Shown here piece after piece: positions 41,672 through 50,029 of a DNA stretch of 64,000 nucleotides; position 1 is the stretch's first letter, and each line of letters begins with the position of its first letter. Origin of the DNA: Bifidobacterium sp. ESL0800 (lineage in GTDB: Bacteria > Actinomycetota > Actinomycetes > Actinomycetales > Bifidobacteriaceae). The translations under genes were made by a program, and so were the position numbers. The notes beneath the pieces are model-generated. The model was not told where the DNA came from. It saw only the letters and a program-made list of their open reading frames with translations, and did not search any database. The stretch covers positions 62,001 through 126,000 of the forward strand of contig NZ_CP113913.1 of the NCBI RefSeq assembly GCF_029395355.1, given 5' to 3'.

Positions 41672-43264
41672 TTACAGCTCGGGTTTGCTGCTGTTGGCGA
41701 TCTGCTTGGCCTTCCATTCGCCATGTTCGAGACCGAGGCTGGCCGCGCCGGAGCCATAGCGCTCGCGGACGGCGTCGAGTACGGTTTCGGCGCTGCGGAT
41801 GCGTTCGTTGCGATTGTCTCGGTTTATAGCTGGTTTTTGAGCATGATGCGTGTCTTTCTTGTCGCAAAGATCGGCGCTTGGCGTATCTGAAGGATTATCG
41901 AACGCATGACGCATATTGTCGGTTTTCATGGATTCACCGGTATGGTTGTCACACTGGTTGTCCCGCTGATTATCACGCTGTGAGGTGGGCTCGGCGTGTG
42001 CGTTTTCATTCGCGCCATTGGTGTTGCCGTGTGCCGACGTGATACGGTCGTGGCCGTTGCCGTCTTCGCTGCCAGGTTCGACTCCGTCTGCCCGATTGTC
42101 ATCTAGTATGTCATCGAAGCTCAGCTGCACCGGGGTGGTGTCTTTGGCGCTCAACGAGCTGGCGCTCACCCCGGCCAGGCGGATTTCGCGGGGTAGGGGA
42201 GTATCGTCGGGTGCGTCGGCCGGCATCTTGAGCATGGCTTTGAGCAGTGCCACGGCCTCGGGGTACATGGTGGCGGCGGTGTCGATGGGCCGTTCGAGCG
42301 TATGCGCTTTGGTCGAGTAACTCATGTCGGCGAACCGCAGTTTCACGGTCACCGTCCGCGCGACAAGCCCTTTGGAACGCAATGCGTGCGTCACTTCGTT
42401 GCTGCAATGGTGCAGCAGTTCCCGCACCTTTGAGGCGTCGCGCGTGTCCTGTTCAAACGTGATTTCCGCACCGATGGATTTTTCCGGCGCGTGCGTGACG
42501 ATAGGCCGCTCGTCCTGCCCGCGGGCGGCAAGATAGAGATTATGTGCGGTGATTTTCGACCGTGTCGCCTGGAGCATTGCCGTTTCGTCCATTTTCGCGA
42601 GATCGGCGACGGTTTTGACACCCCATTCGTTGAGCCGTTTCTCCAGCGACGGCCCGATGCCGGGAATGCCGCGCAAAGGCATCATCTGCACGAACTCAGC
42701 GTGCCGTGCCTTCGGAATCAGCAGCATCCCGTCCGGTTTGGCGTTGGTCGAGGCCATTTTCGCGACCAGTTTGTTGGCCGCGATACCCACTGAACATGTA
42801 ATATGGAATCGCGCCGCGACCTGCGCCCGGATCCACGCTCCGATGATGCTGGGCGACTTCCAGCGCAGCAGCGCGCTTGAAACGTCCATATAGCCTTCGT
42901 CGACCGAGACCTGTTCGATCTGGTCGGTGACCTGCCGGAAGACTTCGTCGAAGATGCGTTTCGACATCATGCGGTAATACGTCATATCGACGCGCACGTA
43001 CGCACCGCCCGGGCAAAGTTGCTTTGCCCGTACCATCGGCATCGCCGAATTGACCCCGTATTTGCGTGCCTCGTAATTTGCCGCTGAGACCACGCTTCGC
43101 GGCCCTGGCCATCCGATGATTACTGGACGCCCGCGCAGTTCCGGATGTCGCGCGATTTCCAGCGAGGCGTAAAAGGCGTCCATGTCGATATGCAGCACCG
43201 TGCAGCCACTCTCGTCGTGGCCCCAGTCGCGTTTCGCGGCGGCGTTCCTTGGTGCTGTACTCAT
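41672..43264 (-). CDS. dinB: DNA polymerase IV with long C-terminal tail
   Basis: A Y-family translesion DNA polymerase. 530 residues. VLHIDMDAFYASLEIARHPE holds the first catalytic Asp pair, VVSAANYEARKYGV is the nucleotide-binding region, and QVSVDEGYMDVS carries the active-site Asp-Glu. RGIPGIGPSLEKRLNEWGVK is an HhH element; the little-finger domain follows. The last ~150 residues are a hydrophilic Asn/Asp/Gln/His-rich tail ending ERYGSGAASLGLEHG, with no classical beta-clamp motif apparent to me. The start at 43264 is leaderless-type (TAGAAT 6 nt upstream). Confidence 0.93.
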   Translation of the reverse strand: MSTAPRNAAAKRDWGHDESGCTVLHIDMDAFYASLEIARHPELRGRPVIIGWPGPRSVVSAANYEARKYGVNSAMPMVRAKQLCPGGAYVRVDMTYYRMMSKRIFDEVFRQVTDQIEQVSVDEGYMDVSSALLRWKSPSIIGAWIRAQVAARFHITCSVGIAANKLVAKMASTNAKPDGMLLIPKARHAEFVQMMPLRGIPGIGPSLEKRLNEWGVKTVADLAKMDETAMLQATRSKITAHNLYLAARGQDERPIVTHAPEKSIGAEITFEQDTRDASKVRELLHHCSNEVTHALRSKGLVARTVTVKLRFADMSYSTKAHTLERPIDTAATMYPEAVALLKAMLKMPADAPDDTPLPREIRLAGVSASSLSAKDTTPVQLSFDDILDDNRADGVEPGSEDGNGHDRITSAHGNTNGANENAHAEPTSQRDNQRDNQCDNHTGESMKTDNMRHAFDNPSDTPSADLCDKKDTHHAQKPAINRDNRNERIRSAETVLDAVRERYGSGAASLGLEHGEWKAKQIANSSKPEL

Positions 43265-43635
43265 GTCTCCATTCTAATTGCGGACGGTCACGGTTCTCTC
43301 CGGCCGTGAAATTCGGCGTGTGGCGAATGAAATCGCATTGTCTTTGATCTGGAGAGTCGCAGGATTGCGGAGAATCGGCATTGTCGTCGCTCGGTTTGTC
43401 GTTGATAGGTGTTGCTGTTGGTTGGTATCGCCGTTGAGCTTAAGGGATGTCGGCATTGCGTCAATAAAACTGGCGCCGATTGAGTGTGCTTTCGTGATTT
43501 TCAGCTCAAAGTCCGGAAGAGCGTCGTGTGCTTCGCAAGAATATCCACGCACTGTTGATCGCTCGTATTCGCCGTCGTTTCAACCTGCAAAAACTCCCTT
43601 CAACTATTGGGCAACGAGGTGTAGTTTAGATAATT
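43265..43635. other. Gap between dinB and EamA gene
   Basis: It contains the divergent dinB promoter (minus-strand TAGAAT at 43271-43276). Two overlapping open frames exist here but neither resembles a protein family, and the base composition is not gene-like. Confidence 0.5.
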
Positions 43636-44664
43636 ATGCCTTCGTCTTCATCGTCTCCCCGCAACCGGCTCGAACAACCATCAGATCAACAATCGCGTTC
43701 GCCACGCGCCAAGGCACCGGCCTCCCGTCTGGACGCCGTGTTCAACCGCATTCCGGTGGTGCTCATCATCATGGGCGAGGGCCTGATGATCTATCTGGCG
43801 ACATCGGTCGCGAAGCTGGCGTTCACCCAGCTCGACCCGCTGCTCGCGGCTTGGTACCGCGTGGGTTTCGTGGCGATTCTGATGCTGGCCTGGCGTCGTC
43901 CGTTCGCTAAGGCGAAACGTGCCGGCCTGCCGCATGGTTCCCGCGACTGGTGGATCGTCGCGCTCGCGGGCATTTCCGTGATGCTGATGAACACCCTGTT
44001 TTACCTCGGCATGAGCAACATGGACATGGGCATCGCCGTCTCCATCGAGTTCGTCGGCCCGCTCGGCGTCGCCGTCATCACCGGCCACAGCTGGCGCGAG
44101 CGTGTCGGCATCGTACTCGCGGCGTGCGGTGTGGTGCTGCTGGCCGGCGTCTCGTTCTCGAACCCGACTAAATATCCGCATTTTCTGATCGGTCTCATCG
44201 CCATTCTCATCGACGGTGCGATGTGGGGCTGCTATATCGTCTTCGGCCGCATGGTGGCCCGGCGCGCGAATCCGCTCGATTCCCTGAGCGTCAGTATGCT
44301 GATCGGCTGGCTGGTGCAGTCGGTTTTCCTTGCGGTTCCGGCGCTCAAAGGCGTCGCTCAGCCCAAGCCGAGCGCGACGTGGGCCCGCGGGCAATTCGGA
44401 GCGTTGAAACTGCTTGGCGTGATGCTGGTGGTTTCGGTTTTCGCCTCGTTCCTGCCCTATATCATCGACCAGATCATCATGCGTCGCGTCAGTTCCGCCC
44501 GCTATTCCGTCATCCAGGCCATCAATCCCGTCATGGCGCTGCTGGTCGGCCTGATTATCGGCGAAATCCCGACGTGGGGCGATCTCGCCGGGGTCGCGTT
44601 GGTCATTGTCGCTGTCGTCATCACATTCTCCGGCCATCGCAGCCCTGACCCGGAAACGATGTAG
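43636..44664 (+). CDS. EamA/DMT-superfamily transporter (RhtA-like)
   Basis: 342 residues, ten predicted helices in two EamA repeats. FLEYLGMSNMDMGIA-like motifs (FYLGMSNMDMGIAVSIEFVG) and the second repeat (SSARYSVIQAINPVMALLVG) match inner-membrane exporters such as RhtA, which exports threonine/homoserine in E. coli. A 30-residue polar N-terminus precedes helix 1. The substrate is not deducible. Confidence 0.86.
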   Translation: MPSSSSSPRNRLEQPSDQQSRSPRAKAPASRLDAVFNRIPVVLIIMGEGLMIYLATSVAKLAFTQLDPLLAAWYRVGFVAILMLAWRRPFAKAKRAGLPHGSRDWWIVALAGISVMLMNTLFYLGMSNMDMGIAVSIEFVGPLGVAVITGHSWRERVGIVLAACGVVLLAGVSFSNPTKYPHFLIGLIAILIDGAMWGCYIVFGRMVARRANPLDSLSVSMLIGWLVQSVFLAVPALKGVAQPKPSATWARGQFGALKLLGVMLVVSVFASFLPYIIDQIIMRRVSSARYSVIQAINPVMALLVGLIIGEIPTWGDLAGVALVIVAVVITFSGHRSPDPETM

Positions 44665-44845
44665 AAAGCAGGAATGCGCCACCGTATCCGTTTCGGCCAT
44701 GCTGCCGATGGTGTTTGTTGTTCTCTCGAGCTGAAGGCCGTGTTGCATACAAGCGACGAAGACACGGGTGGGATTCCGAGTGGCGTGCGTCGCCGGATGC
44801 TGTTATAGTAATGAAACGTTGCGCTCGCGAATGCGTACGCAGCTC

Positions 44846-44932
44846 GGAGCTGTGCCTGAGTGGCCGATAGGGGCACCCTGCTAAGGTGTTAACTGCGCAA
44901 GCGGTTCGAGAGTTCGAATCTCTCCGGCTCCG
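44846..44932 (+). tRNA. tRNA-Ser (GCT)
   Basis: Acceptor GGAGCTG/CGGCTCC, anticodon loop CTGCTAA with GCT, a long variable arm as expected for Ser, T-arm GAGAGTTCGAATCTCTC. CCA is not encoded. tRNA genes are common integration sites; see the excisionase-like gene downstream. Confidence 0.95.
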
Positions 44933-44957
44933 CTTTAGAGGTATAAATAAAGACTGA

Positions 44958-44985
44958 TCGGGAGTAGGCTTGAGTCTACTCCCGA
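44958..44985 (+). terminator. Hairpin after tRNA-Ser
   Basis: TCGGGAGTAG and CTACTCCCGA, a perfect 10-bp stem with an 8-nt loop. It lacks a good T tract; probably a tRNA terminator or processing hairpin. Confidence 0.6.
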
Positions 44986-45082
44986 CTTGCGTTTCGGGGT
45001 ATCTGGCAACGTTGCCGATTTCACTGCAAATCAAGTCAAATCGTCTCTTCCAAAAATAACGAAGGATTGAACTCAAAACGAA

Positions 45083-45157
45083 CCTGTAGGTTAGGGGTAT
45101 CAACCGAAATATTGGGTTATAGGTCGAAATATTTCGGCCATGGTTCTTATCTACAGG
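45083..45157 (+). promoter_or_regulatory. Nested inverted repeat upstream of the excisionase-like gene
   Basis: CCTGTAG (45083) pairs with CTACAGG (45151), enclosing CCGAAATATT (45104) paired with AATATTTCGG (45128) around GGGTTATAGGTCG. The loop repeats the GTTATAGGTC end-motif of the MITE-like element at 37418. A possible operator or transposable-element remnant. Confidence 0.5.
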
Positions 45158-45188
45158 TTCACCGACCGATTATTACGAAAGCGATGCG

Positions 45189-45431
45189 ATGGTGATGAGG
45201 CAATCAAGAAAAACAATCCCGTTGGACAATCCCGGTATGCCGGATTTTGCGGATTTGCCACAATTGCTCACCTTGAAAGAAGCTTGCGAAGTACTGAGAT
45301 GCTCGCGTTCGAGTGTGTACCGTCTTATCAATGGCGGTGAAATTCTTGCGTTTCGTCCTTCAAAGCGGAAAGTGCTGATTTCGGCGAATTCGATCAAATG
45401 TCTGTTTGCCCATCCGTTCAATAAATGGTGA
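45189..45431 (+). CDS. Orphan excisionase-like (helix-turn-helix) protein
   Basis: 80 residues of which about 50 (LLTLKEACEVLRCSRSSVYR then LINGGEILAFRPSKRKVLIS) form a MerR/excisionase-type winged helix-turn-helix, as in Xis and BldC-like regulators. No integrase or phage gene is beside it, but a tRNA-Ser lies 260 bp upstream. It may be a remnant of an excised or decayed integrative element, or a stand-alone regulator. ATG 45189 is taken as start; an ATG at 45195 is the alternative. Confidence 0.7.
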   Translation: MVMRQSRKTIPLDNPGMPDFADLPQLLTLKEACEVLRCSRSSVYRLINGGEILAFRPSKRKVLISANSIKCLFAHPFNKW

Positions 45432-45506
45432 GTGACAGGCAAGTAATTGAGATAGGACTGGCGGGACTGACTTTGGTCGCCGGCAGTATGGTTTGTCGGA
45501 TTTATG

Positions 45507-46313
45507 TTAACCGCGTTCCCATTCTTCTTTGGTGATCACCCGCAAAATCGCATCGTAGTGCCGGTCGATAAGTGGGAAGTAATCGTTGTCCTTGCGGCAT
45601 ACCGCGCGCATGCCGCAGTGCTCCATCACCTTACCGGAAGCGGGGTTTTCGGCGTAGTGTCCGCCCCAGACGGCGTTGCAGCCGAGGTCGACGAACGCGT
45701 GTCGGAGCATCGCCCGTAGTGCTTCGGTCATCAGACCTTGCCCCCAGAACGGACGACCGACCCAGTAGCCAAGCACCCGGTCGCCGTCGTAATGGGCCAG
45801 CGCGCGTTCCAGCGGTGCCGGGTCGACGCCTTCGAACAGGGCATGCGCGTCGATGGCTTCGCGCACGAATTCGCCGGCATGGTCGCCCGGCTCGGCCTTC
45901 TTGAGCTCGATGGCACCGATCGGGCTGTCGTCGCCAGGCTTGGCATCCGCAGCTTTGTCGATAACCTGATCGGTCGTGATATCGGTATCTAGATTGCCGT
46001 GGCGATTGCGATGTTCTTCGTTGTCGGCATCACTTGTCGAGCGCTTTCCGGCTTTGTCGGCAATGCCGTTGTCGGTTTGTTGCGCGCCGTCTGCTGTGCC
46101 ATTCCCGTCGCCCCGCAATGTGATGGCATAGTTTTCGTCGCCGGTAAAGACGTTATCGAGGGTGTTCAGGCTTTCCTCGACGTTGCGATGCGGCATCCAC
46201 CCGCAGCGGATCCCGATTTCCGGGTCTGAAGCGTAACGGAACAACGATTCGGCCTCGTGTCGGTCGCCGTGTTTCCAAGGCCGCAGAATAAGTCGTTCGG
46301 TGGTGATTCGCAT
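45507..46313 (-). CDS. GNAT acetyltransferase (RimJ/RimL-like) with disordered insert
   Basis: 268 residues. MRITTERLILRPWKHGDRHE is the normal RimJ N-terminus; YWVGRPFWGQGLMTEALRAM is the acetyl-CoA loop and CNAVWGGHYAENPASGKVME plus GMRAVCR complete the fold. Residues about 68-130 are an Asp/Asn/Gly/Thr-rich stretch inserted in the early beta region and absent from typical members (about 180 aa). The start chosen is the ATG at 46313, leaderless-type (TATACT 6 nt upstream); the upstream 32 in-frame codons are discounted. Confidence 0.85.
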   Translation of the reverse strand: MRITTERLILRPWKHGDRHEAESLFRYASDPEIGIRCGWMPHRNVEESLNTLDNVFTGDENYAITLRGDGNGTADGAQQTDNGIADKAGKRSTSDADNEEHRNRHGNLDTDITTDQVIDKAADAKPGDDSPIGAIELKKAEPGDHAGEFVREAIDAHALFEGVDPAPLERALAHYDGDRVLGYWVGRPFWGQGLMTEALRAMLRHAFVDLGCNAVWGGHYAENPASGKVMEHCGMRAVCRKDNDYFPLIDRHYDAILRVITKEEWERG

Positions 46314-46691
46314 ACAGTCAGTATAGGGCCGCGTACGCTGACGGCAGGCGTTGTGTCCATTGTCCGGATAGCCCATATGGTTGGCTGGTATAGTTCGTAT
46401 AGCCTGCACGGTTCGTATGGGGAGCGCAGGAACGTCCTTGTCCCTTGCTCCTTAGTCGCAGTCTAACAGACAGAGTCCGAGAACCGATTCAAATATCCAA
46501 GTTTATTACATTCTGATATAAACTTTCACAATCGAGCATTTTTTCTCAAGTGTGGGATACATCATATCAATAGGCGTTCATTCGCCGTTTTCGCTGTTCG
46601 GAACTGCCGTAATCACGGGAATCAAGATATTGTGCCTGTAGCCGAAAGTAGAGTGGGACTATCGATACGGTTATCGAAGAACGGGGGGCTG

Positions 46692-47333
46692 ATGGGCAGC
46701 GAGCGAAACGACATTATCGATGGATTCTCCACGATTACCAATACCGGCACGTCCGCGCAGGCTTCGTTTATCGAGAAGAAGTCCGAATTCATCGGTGACG
46801 CCTGTCATATCAAGACCATGGACGAGGCGCTCGCGTTCGTTCAATCCGTACGAGACCGAAATCCGAAAGCCCGTCACGTCGCCTTCGCGGCGATTTACGG
46901 CGCCGCTCTTGGGGCGGCCAAAGAGCGGATGAGCGATGACGGCGAACCGAGCGGCACTGCGGGCAAGCCGATCCTTGACGTGATTCGCATGGGCAGGCTC
47001 ACTGATTGCGTCATCACCGTCACCCGATATTTCGGCGGGATACTTCTCGGTTCCGGCGGACTGATCCGTGCCTATTCCACGGCCGCTTCGATGGCGGTAA
47101 AGGCGGCCGATGTCGAGCGGATCGTGCCGATGCGGCATTATCGCGTGGTGCTTCAATACTCTTGGCTGGGCCGTTTCGAGCAGTTGCTTGCGCAAGTTGG
47201 AGGCAATGAGGAAGGCAGGGAATTCACCGATCGCGTCACCATACATCTCGCTGTTCCGTCGGCGAACGCGGGGGATTTCGAGACGCGCGTTCGTGAGGCG
47301 TTCAACGCCCAGGCGAGGTTGTTGCGTCTCTGA
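46692..47333 (+). CDS. YigZ/IMPACT-family protein
   Basis: 213 residues. IEKKSEFIGDACHIKTMDEA, RDRNPKARHVAFAAIYG, MSDDGEPSGTAGKPILDVI and TRYFGGILLGSGGLIRAYST are hallmark blocks of the UPF0029 (IMPACT) family, thought to bind ribosome-associated or regulatory RNA/protein partners. The start is the ATG at 46692 behind GGGGGG; a GTG 20 codons earlier lacks an SD. The function is not settled in bacteria. Confidence 0.9.
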   Translation: MGSERNDIIDGFSTITNTGTSAQASFIEKKSEFIGDACHIKTMDEALAFVQSVRDRNPKARHVAFAAIYGAALGAAKERMSDDGEPSGTAGKPILDVIRMGRLTDCVITVTRYFGGILLGSGGLIRAYSTAASMAVKAADVERIVPMRHYRVVLQYSWLGRFEQLLAQVGGNEEGREFTDRVTIHLAVPSANAGDFETRVREAFNAQARLLRL

Positions 47334-47373
47334 TGCGTATTGCGTTTTCGGTCGTGGGCGCTTCGCTGTTGTC

Positions 47374-47410
47374 TTGACCACGGTTCTCCCGTTCGCGTTA
47401 AGCTGGGGAT
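47374..47410 (+). promoter_or_regulatory. Leaderless promoter of the repeat-protein gene
   Basis: TTGACC (47374-47379), 19-nt spacer, TAAGCT (47399-47404), then 6 nt to the ATG at 47411. Confidence 0.55.
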
Positions 47411-48235
47411 ATGAGTGAAACGGAACAGGGCGAAACGAACGAGAATCAAAACGTCGTGCCAGAAGATACGTCGGATGCGGATGCCGCCCAAAGGGATGCC
47501 TGCGCTCCTTCGGGTGCGGAAGACGGCGTTTCGGTTTCTGCCTCCGATGCTTCTGATAGCGCTGAAGACAATGGGTCTGTCGAGGATTCCGATGATTCCA
47601 CCGCCGCGGCCGCTGGTTCCGACGGCGATTCGGCCGTCGCCGACGCTGAGTTTGAGCCGCTGACCGACACCTACGAGGAGCTTCGACATACTGAGGATTC
47701 CGCCGAATTGAGCGCGGCTGCTCGCAAGCCGTTGCCCGACAGGTCCGATCAGGCTGCTTTCTCGCGTGCGACTGCATTGCTAGAGGCGGTGGCCGGCAAT
47801 GAGCACACCCCTGTGGAGGACCGTATTTTTCTGGCCTCGACCATGCCCTTCCCGAACATCCTAGTCAAGCTTTCCGAGGACGAGAACGATGAGGTGCGCA
47901 AGGCCGTCGCCTCCAACGCGGACGACAAGAACTGGCTGGTCGGCAGGCTTACCAAAGACAGGGTCATTGAGGTGCGGGAGGCCGCGCTGCACAACCCGCA
48001 GACTTCGTGGAAGATGCGTCTCGAGGGTGCCGAAAACCCGGAAACCACAGCCGATACGCTTGATTTTCTAAGCAAACTGGGCGTCGAATCCGAACCGAAG
48101 GCGCCATCGATCCTTTCGGCGATGGTCCGTCGTGCCGTCGCGCTCAATCCCAACTGTTCGCAGGCTACTTTGGGCCGGCTTGCGCAGGACGTTTCCACCG
48201 ATGTGCAGCACGCCGCCGCCAGTCGCCTTGGCTGA
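47411..48235 (+). CDS. HEAT/variant leucine-rich-repeat-like protein
   Basis: 274 residues. The N-terminal ~85 are acidic Ser/Ala/Asp-rich and disordered. Residues about 100-270 are consecutive helical repeats: LASTMPFPNILVKLSEDEND, VRKAVASNADDKNWLVGRLT, VREAALHNPQTSWKMRLEGA and LNPNCSQATLGRLAQDVSTD. This pattern resembles the variant leucine-rich repeats found in actinobacterial scaffold proteins, similar to the C-terminus of the FHA protein at 18779. Probably a protein-protein interaction module; partner unknown. Confidence 0.75.
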   Translation: MSETEQGETNENQNVVPEDTSDADAAQRDACAPSGAEDGVSVSASDASDSAEDNGSVEDSDDSTAAAAGSDGDSAVADAEFEPLTDTYEELRHTEDSAELSAAARKPLPDRSDQAAFSRATALLEAVAGNEHTPVEDRIFLASTMPFPNILVKLSEDENDEVRKAVASNADDKNWLVGRLTKDRVIEVREAALHNPQTSWKMRLEGAENPETTADTLDFLSKLGVESEPKAPSILSAMVRRAVALNPNCSQATLGRLAQDVSTDVQHAAASRLG

Positions 48236-48243
48236 GAACTTCT

Positions 48244-48348
48244 GCTGCCAACAAACAATCGCGCTGCCAACCGGTCGATCCTGCTGGTTTTGCTGTATTT
48301 CCGGTCGATGAACGGCACATTTGCCGGCAGTATCGTCTTGTTGGCAGC
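48244..48348. repeat. GCTGCCAACAA inverted repeat with internal direct repeats
   Basis: GCTGCCAACAA (48244) and TTGTTGGCAGC (48338) are perfect 11-bp arms. CCGGTCGAT is repeated at 48271 and 48301, and a partial GCTGCCAAC at 48263. It lies in the 394-bp gap before rplM and could be a terminator region for the previous gene or a regulatory site. Confidence 0.6.
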
Positions 48349-48444
48349 GGGATAATGGGACGGACTGCCTGGCGATGAGAGCGTCGTTGTGGAAGGAGTT
48401 GTTCATCGGGTATCTGCTGCGTGACCTTGAACGGCGATGTCGTG

Positions 48445-48473
48445 TTGCGCTTAGTCAGGGGAGTAGGTACAAT
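48445..48473 (+). promoter_or_regulatory. rplM-rpsI promoter
   Basis: TTGCGC, 17-nt spacer, TACAAT: a good sigma-70-type promoter, giving a leader of about 150 nt before rplM. No confident fold of the leader was worked out. Confidence 0.7.
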
Positions 48474-48629
48474 GGTGAGTTGTTGTGTTTCCCTAGAGGG
48501 GTCCTTCAAAGCGCTTTCCCACTCGCACTAGGACTTTCAGGGAGCCCACGGATAAAGCGGTCGGAAAGGCATCATCGTCAAGGTTTTGCCGATTTGGCCG
48601 GGAACACAATATAAAGAAAAGGTACACTC

Positions 48630-49079
48630 GTGAAAACTTTCACACCGAAGCCAGCTGATCTGACTCACGACTGGTACATCATTGACGCCACCGACGTGGT
48701 GCTGGGCAAGCTTGCGACCAGGGCAGCGCTTTTGCTGCGCGGCAAGAACAAGCCGACCTTCGCTCCCAACGCCGATTTGGGCGATCACGTGATCATCATC
48801 AACGCCGAAAAGATCGCGTTGACTGGTAAGAAGATGGACAAGGTGCTCTATGCGCACTCCGGTCGTCCCGGCGGCCTTCGCGCCGACAGCTACGCCGATC
48901 TCTTGAAGCACAATCCTGAGCGCATCATCCGCGAAGCAGTCAAGGGCATGATGCCGAAGAACCGTCTGTCCAAGGTCGAGCTCGATCGTCTCCACGTTTT
49001 CGCTGGTCCCGATCACCCGCACACCCCACAGAAGCCCCAGCCGATTGAGATCGCTGCGGTTTCGCAGCAGGCCAAGTGA
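48630..49079 (+). CDS. rplM: Ribosomal protein L13
   Basis: 149 residues. [51 protein letters not shown] and [14 protein letters not shown] are L13 blocks. An early 50S assembly protein. GTG start at 48630 behind AAAAGG. Forms an operon with rpsI, which begins 21 bp later. Confidence 0.98.
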   Translation: MKTFTPKPADLTHDWYIIDATDVVLGKLATRAALLLRGKNKPTFAPNADLGDHVIIINAEKIALTGKKMDKVLYAHSGRPGGLRADSYADLLKHNPERIIREAVKGMMPKNRLSKVELDRLHVFAGPDHPHTPQKPQPIEIAAVSQQAK

Positions 49080-49100
49080 ACCGAGAGGAGATAACGAATC

Positions 49101-49592
49101 ATGGCTGAAGAAACCAATAACTCCGCGGCTCAAGAGACCGAAGAGGAACTTACATCATTCACCACTGAAACCAACGCCGGTGCTGGCACCGGTGCTTCCA
49201 CGATCGCCCCGGGCTACGGCACGGGTCGTCGTAAGGAAGCCATCGCCCGCGTGCGCTTGGTTCCCGGGTCCGGCAAGTGGACCATCAACGGCCGCACCCT
49301 GGAGGAGTTCTTCCCCTCCCGTCTGCAGCAGCGTGAGGTCAACTCCCCGATCGTTCTGCTGAAGCTTGAGAACAAGTTCGATGTCATCGTCCTCGTCGAG
49401 GGCGGCGGCATCACCGGTCAGGCCGGCGCCATCCGCCTCGGCGTTGCCCGTGCGTTGAACGCCATCGACCGCGACGCCAACCGCGCCGCGTTGAAGAAGG
49501 CCGGCTTCCTCACCCGCGACGCCCGCGTCGTGGAGCGCAAGAAGGCAGGTCTGCACAAGGCACGTCGCGCGCCTCAGTTCTCGAAGCGTTGA
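49101..49592 (+). CDS. rpsI: Ribosomal protein S9
   Basis: 163 residues, longer than usual because of a 35-residue acidic/Thr/Ala-rich N-terminal extension. The core starts [20 protein letters not shown] and ends with the decoding-site tail [27 protein letters not shown]. Followed by a strong terminator. Confidence 0.98.
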   Translation: MAEETNNSAAQETEEELTSFTTETNAGAGTGASTIAPGYGTGRRKEAIARVRLVPGSGKWTINGRTLEEFFPSRLQQREVNSPIVLLKLENKFDVIVLVEGGGITGQAGAIRLGVARALNAIDRDANRAALKKAGFLTRDARVVERKKAGLHKARRAPQFSKR

Positions 49593-49614
49593 TTTTCGCT
49601 TTCAAGCTGTTACG

Positions 49615-49652
49615 AAATCCCTCCCAGCCGATTGGTTGCGGAGGGATTTCTT
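49615..49652 (+). terminator. rplM-rpsI terminator
   Basis: AAATCCCTCC and GGAGGGATTT, a perfect 10-bp inverted repeat followed by CTTGT. Confidence 0.8.
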
Positions 49653-49712
49653 GTATTCGGACGATTCTTTGCTGGTCCCGTCGCATATGACGTCCGTCGG
49701 AAAAGTGTACAT

Positions 49713-49821
49713 GCGATGAAAATCAGCTTTCTGGATACATTTTCTTGATTTTCATCGCATGCTCAATCGGACATGCGAGCAAAATCAATATTCAGTGTTG
49801 ATTTTGTTGATTCTGCTCGCA
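49713..49821. repeat. GCGATGAAAATCA two-unit repeat, locus F
   Basis: ATGCGATGAAAATCAGC, TTGATTTTCATCGCATGC, then CATGCGAGCAAAATCA with GCGAGC at 49775 (62 bp spacing), ending TTGATTCTGCTCGCA. It lies beyond the rpsI terminator. The rest of the 49593-50029 gap is AT-rich promoter DNA for the dehydrogenase gene. Confidence 0.9.
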
Positions 49822-50029
49822 CTGATACGAGAGCAGACATATAACGTGGATAGCCCAATAGGTAACAGACCGCAAAACTTTTAGAAAGTCGATTTGCATA
49901 ACTTATTTTCAAGAGCTATAGTGACCTTGTTGCGGCGCCAAGCCGATGTCGACTTTCGTTGAGAATCAACGCAGAACTCAGCGGCGGGCGGGTGCAAATC
50001 AAGCAGTAAAACATGCGAAAGGAACAGCC

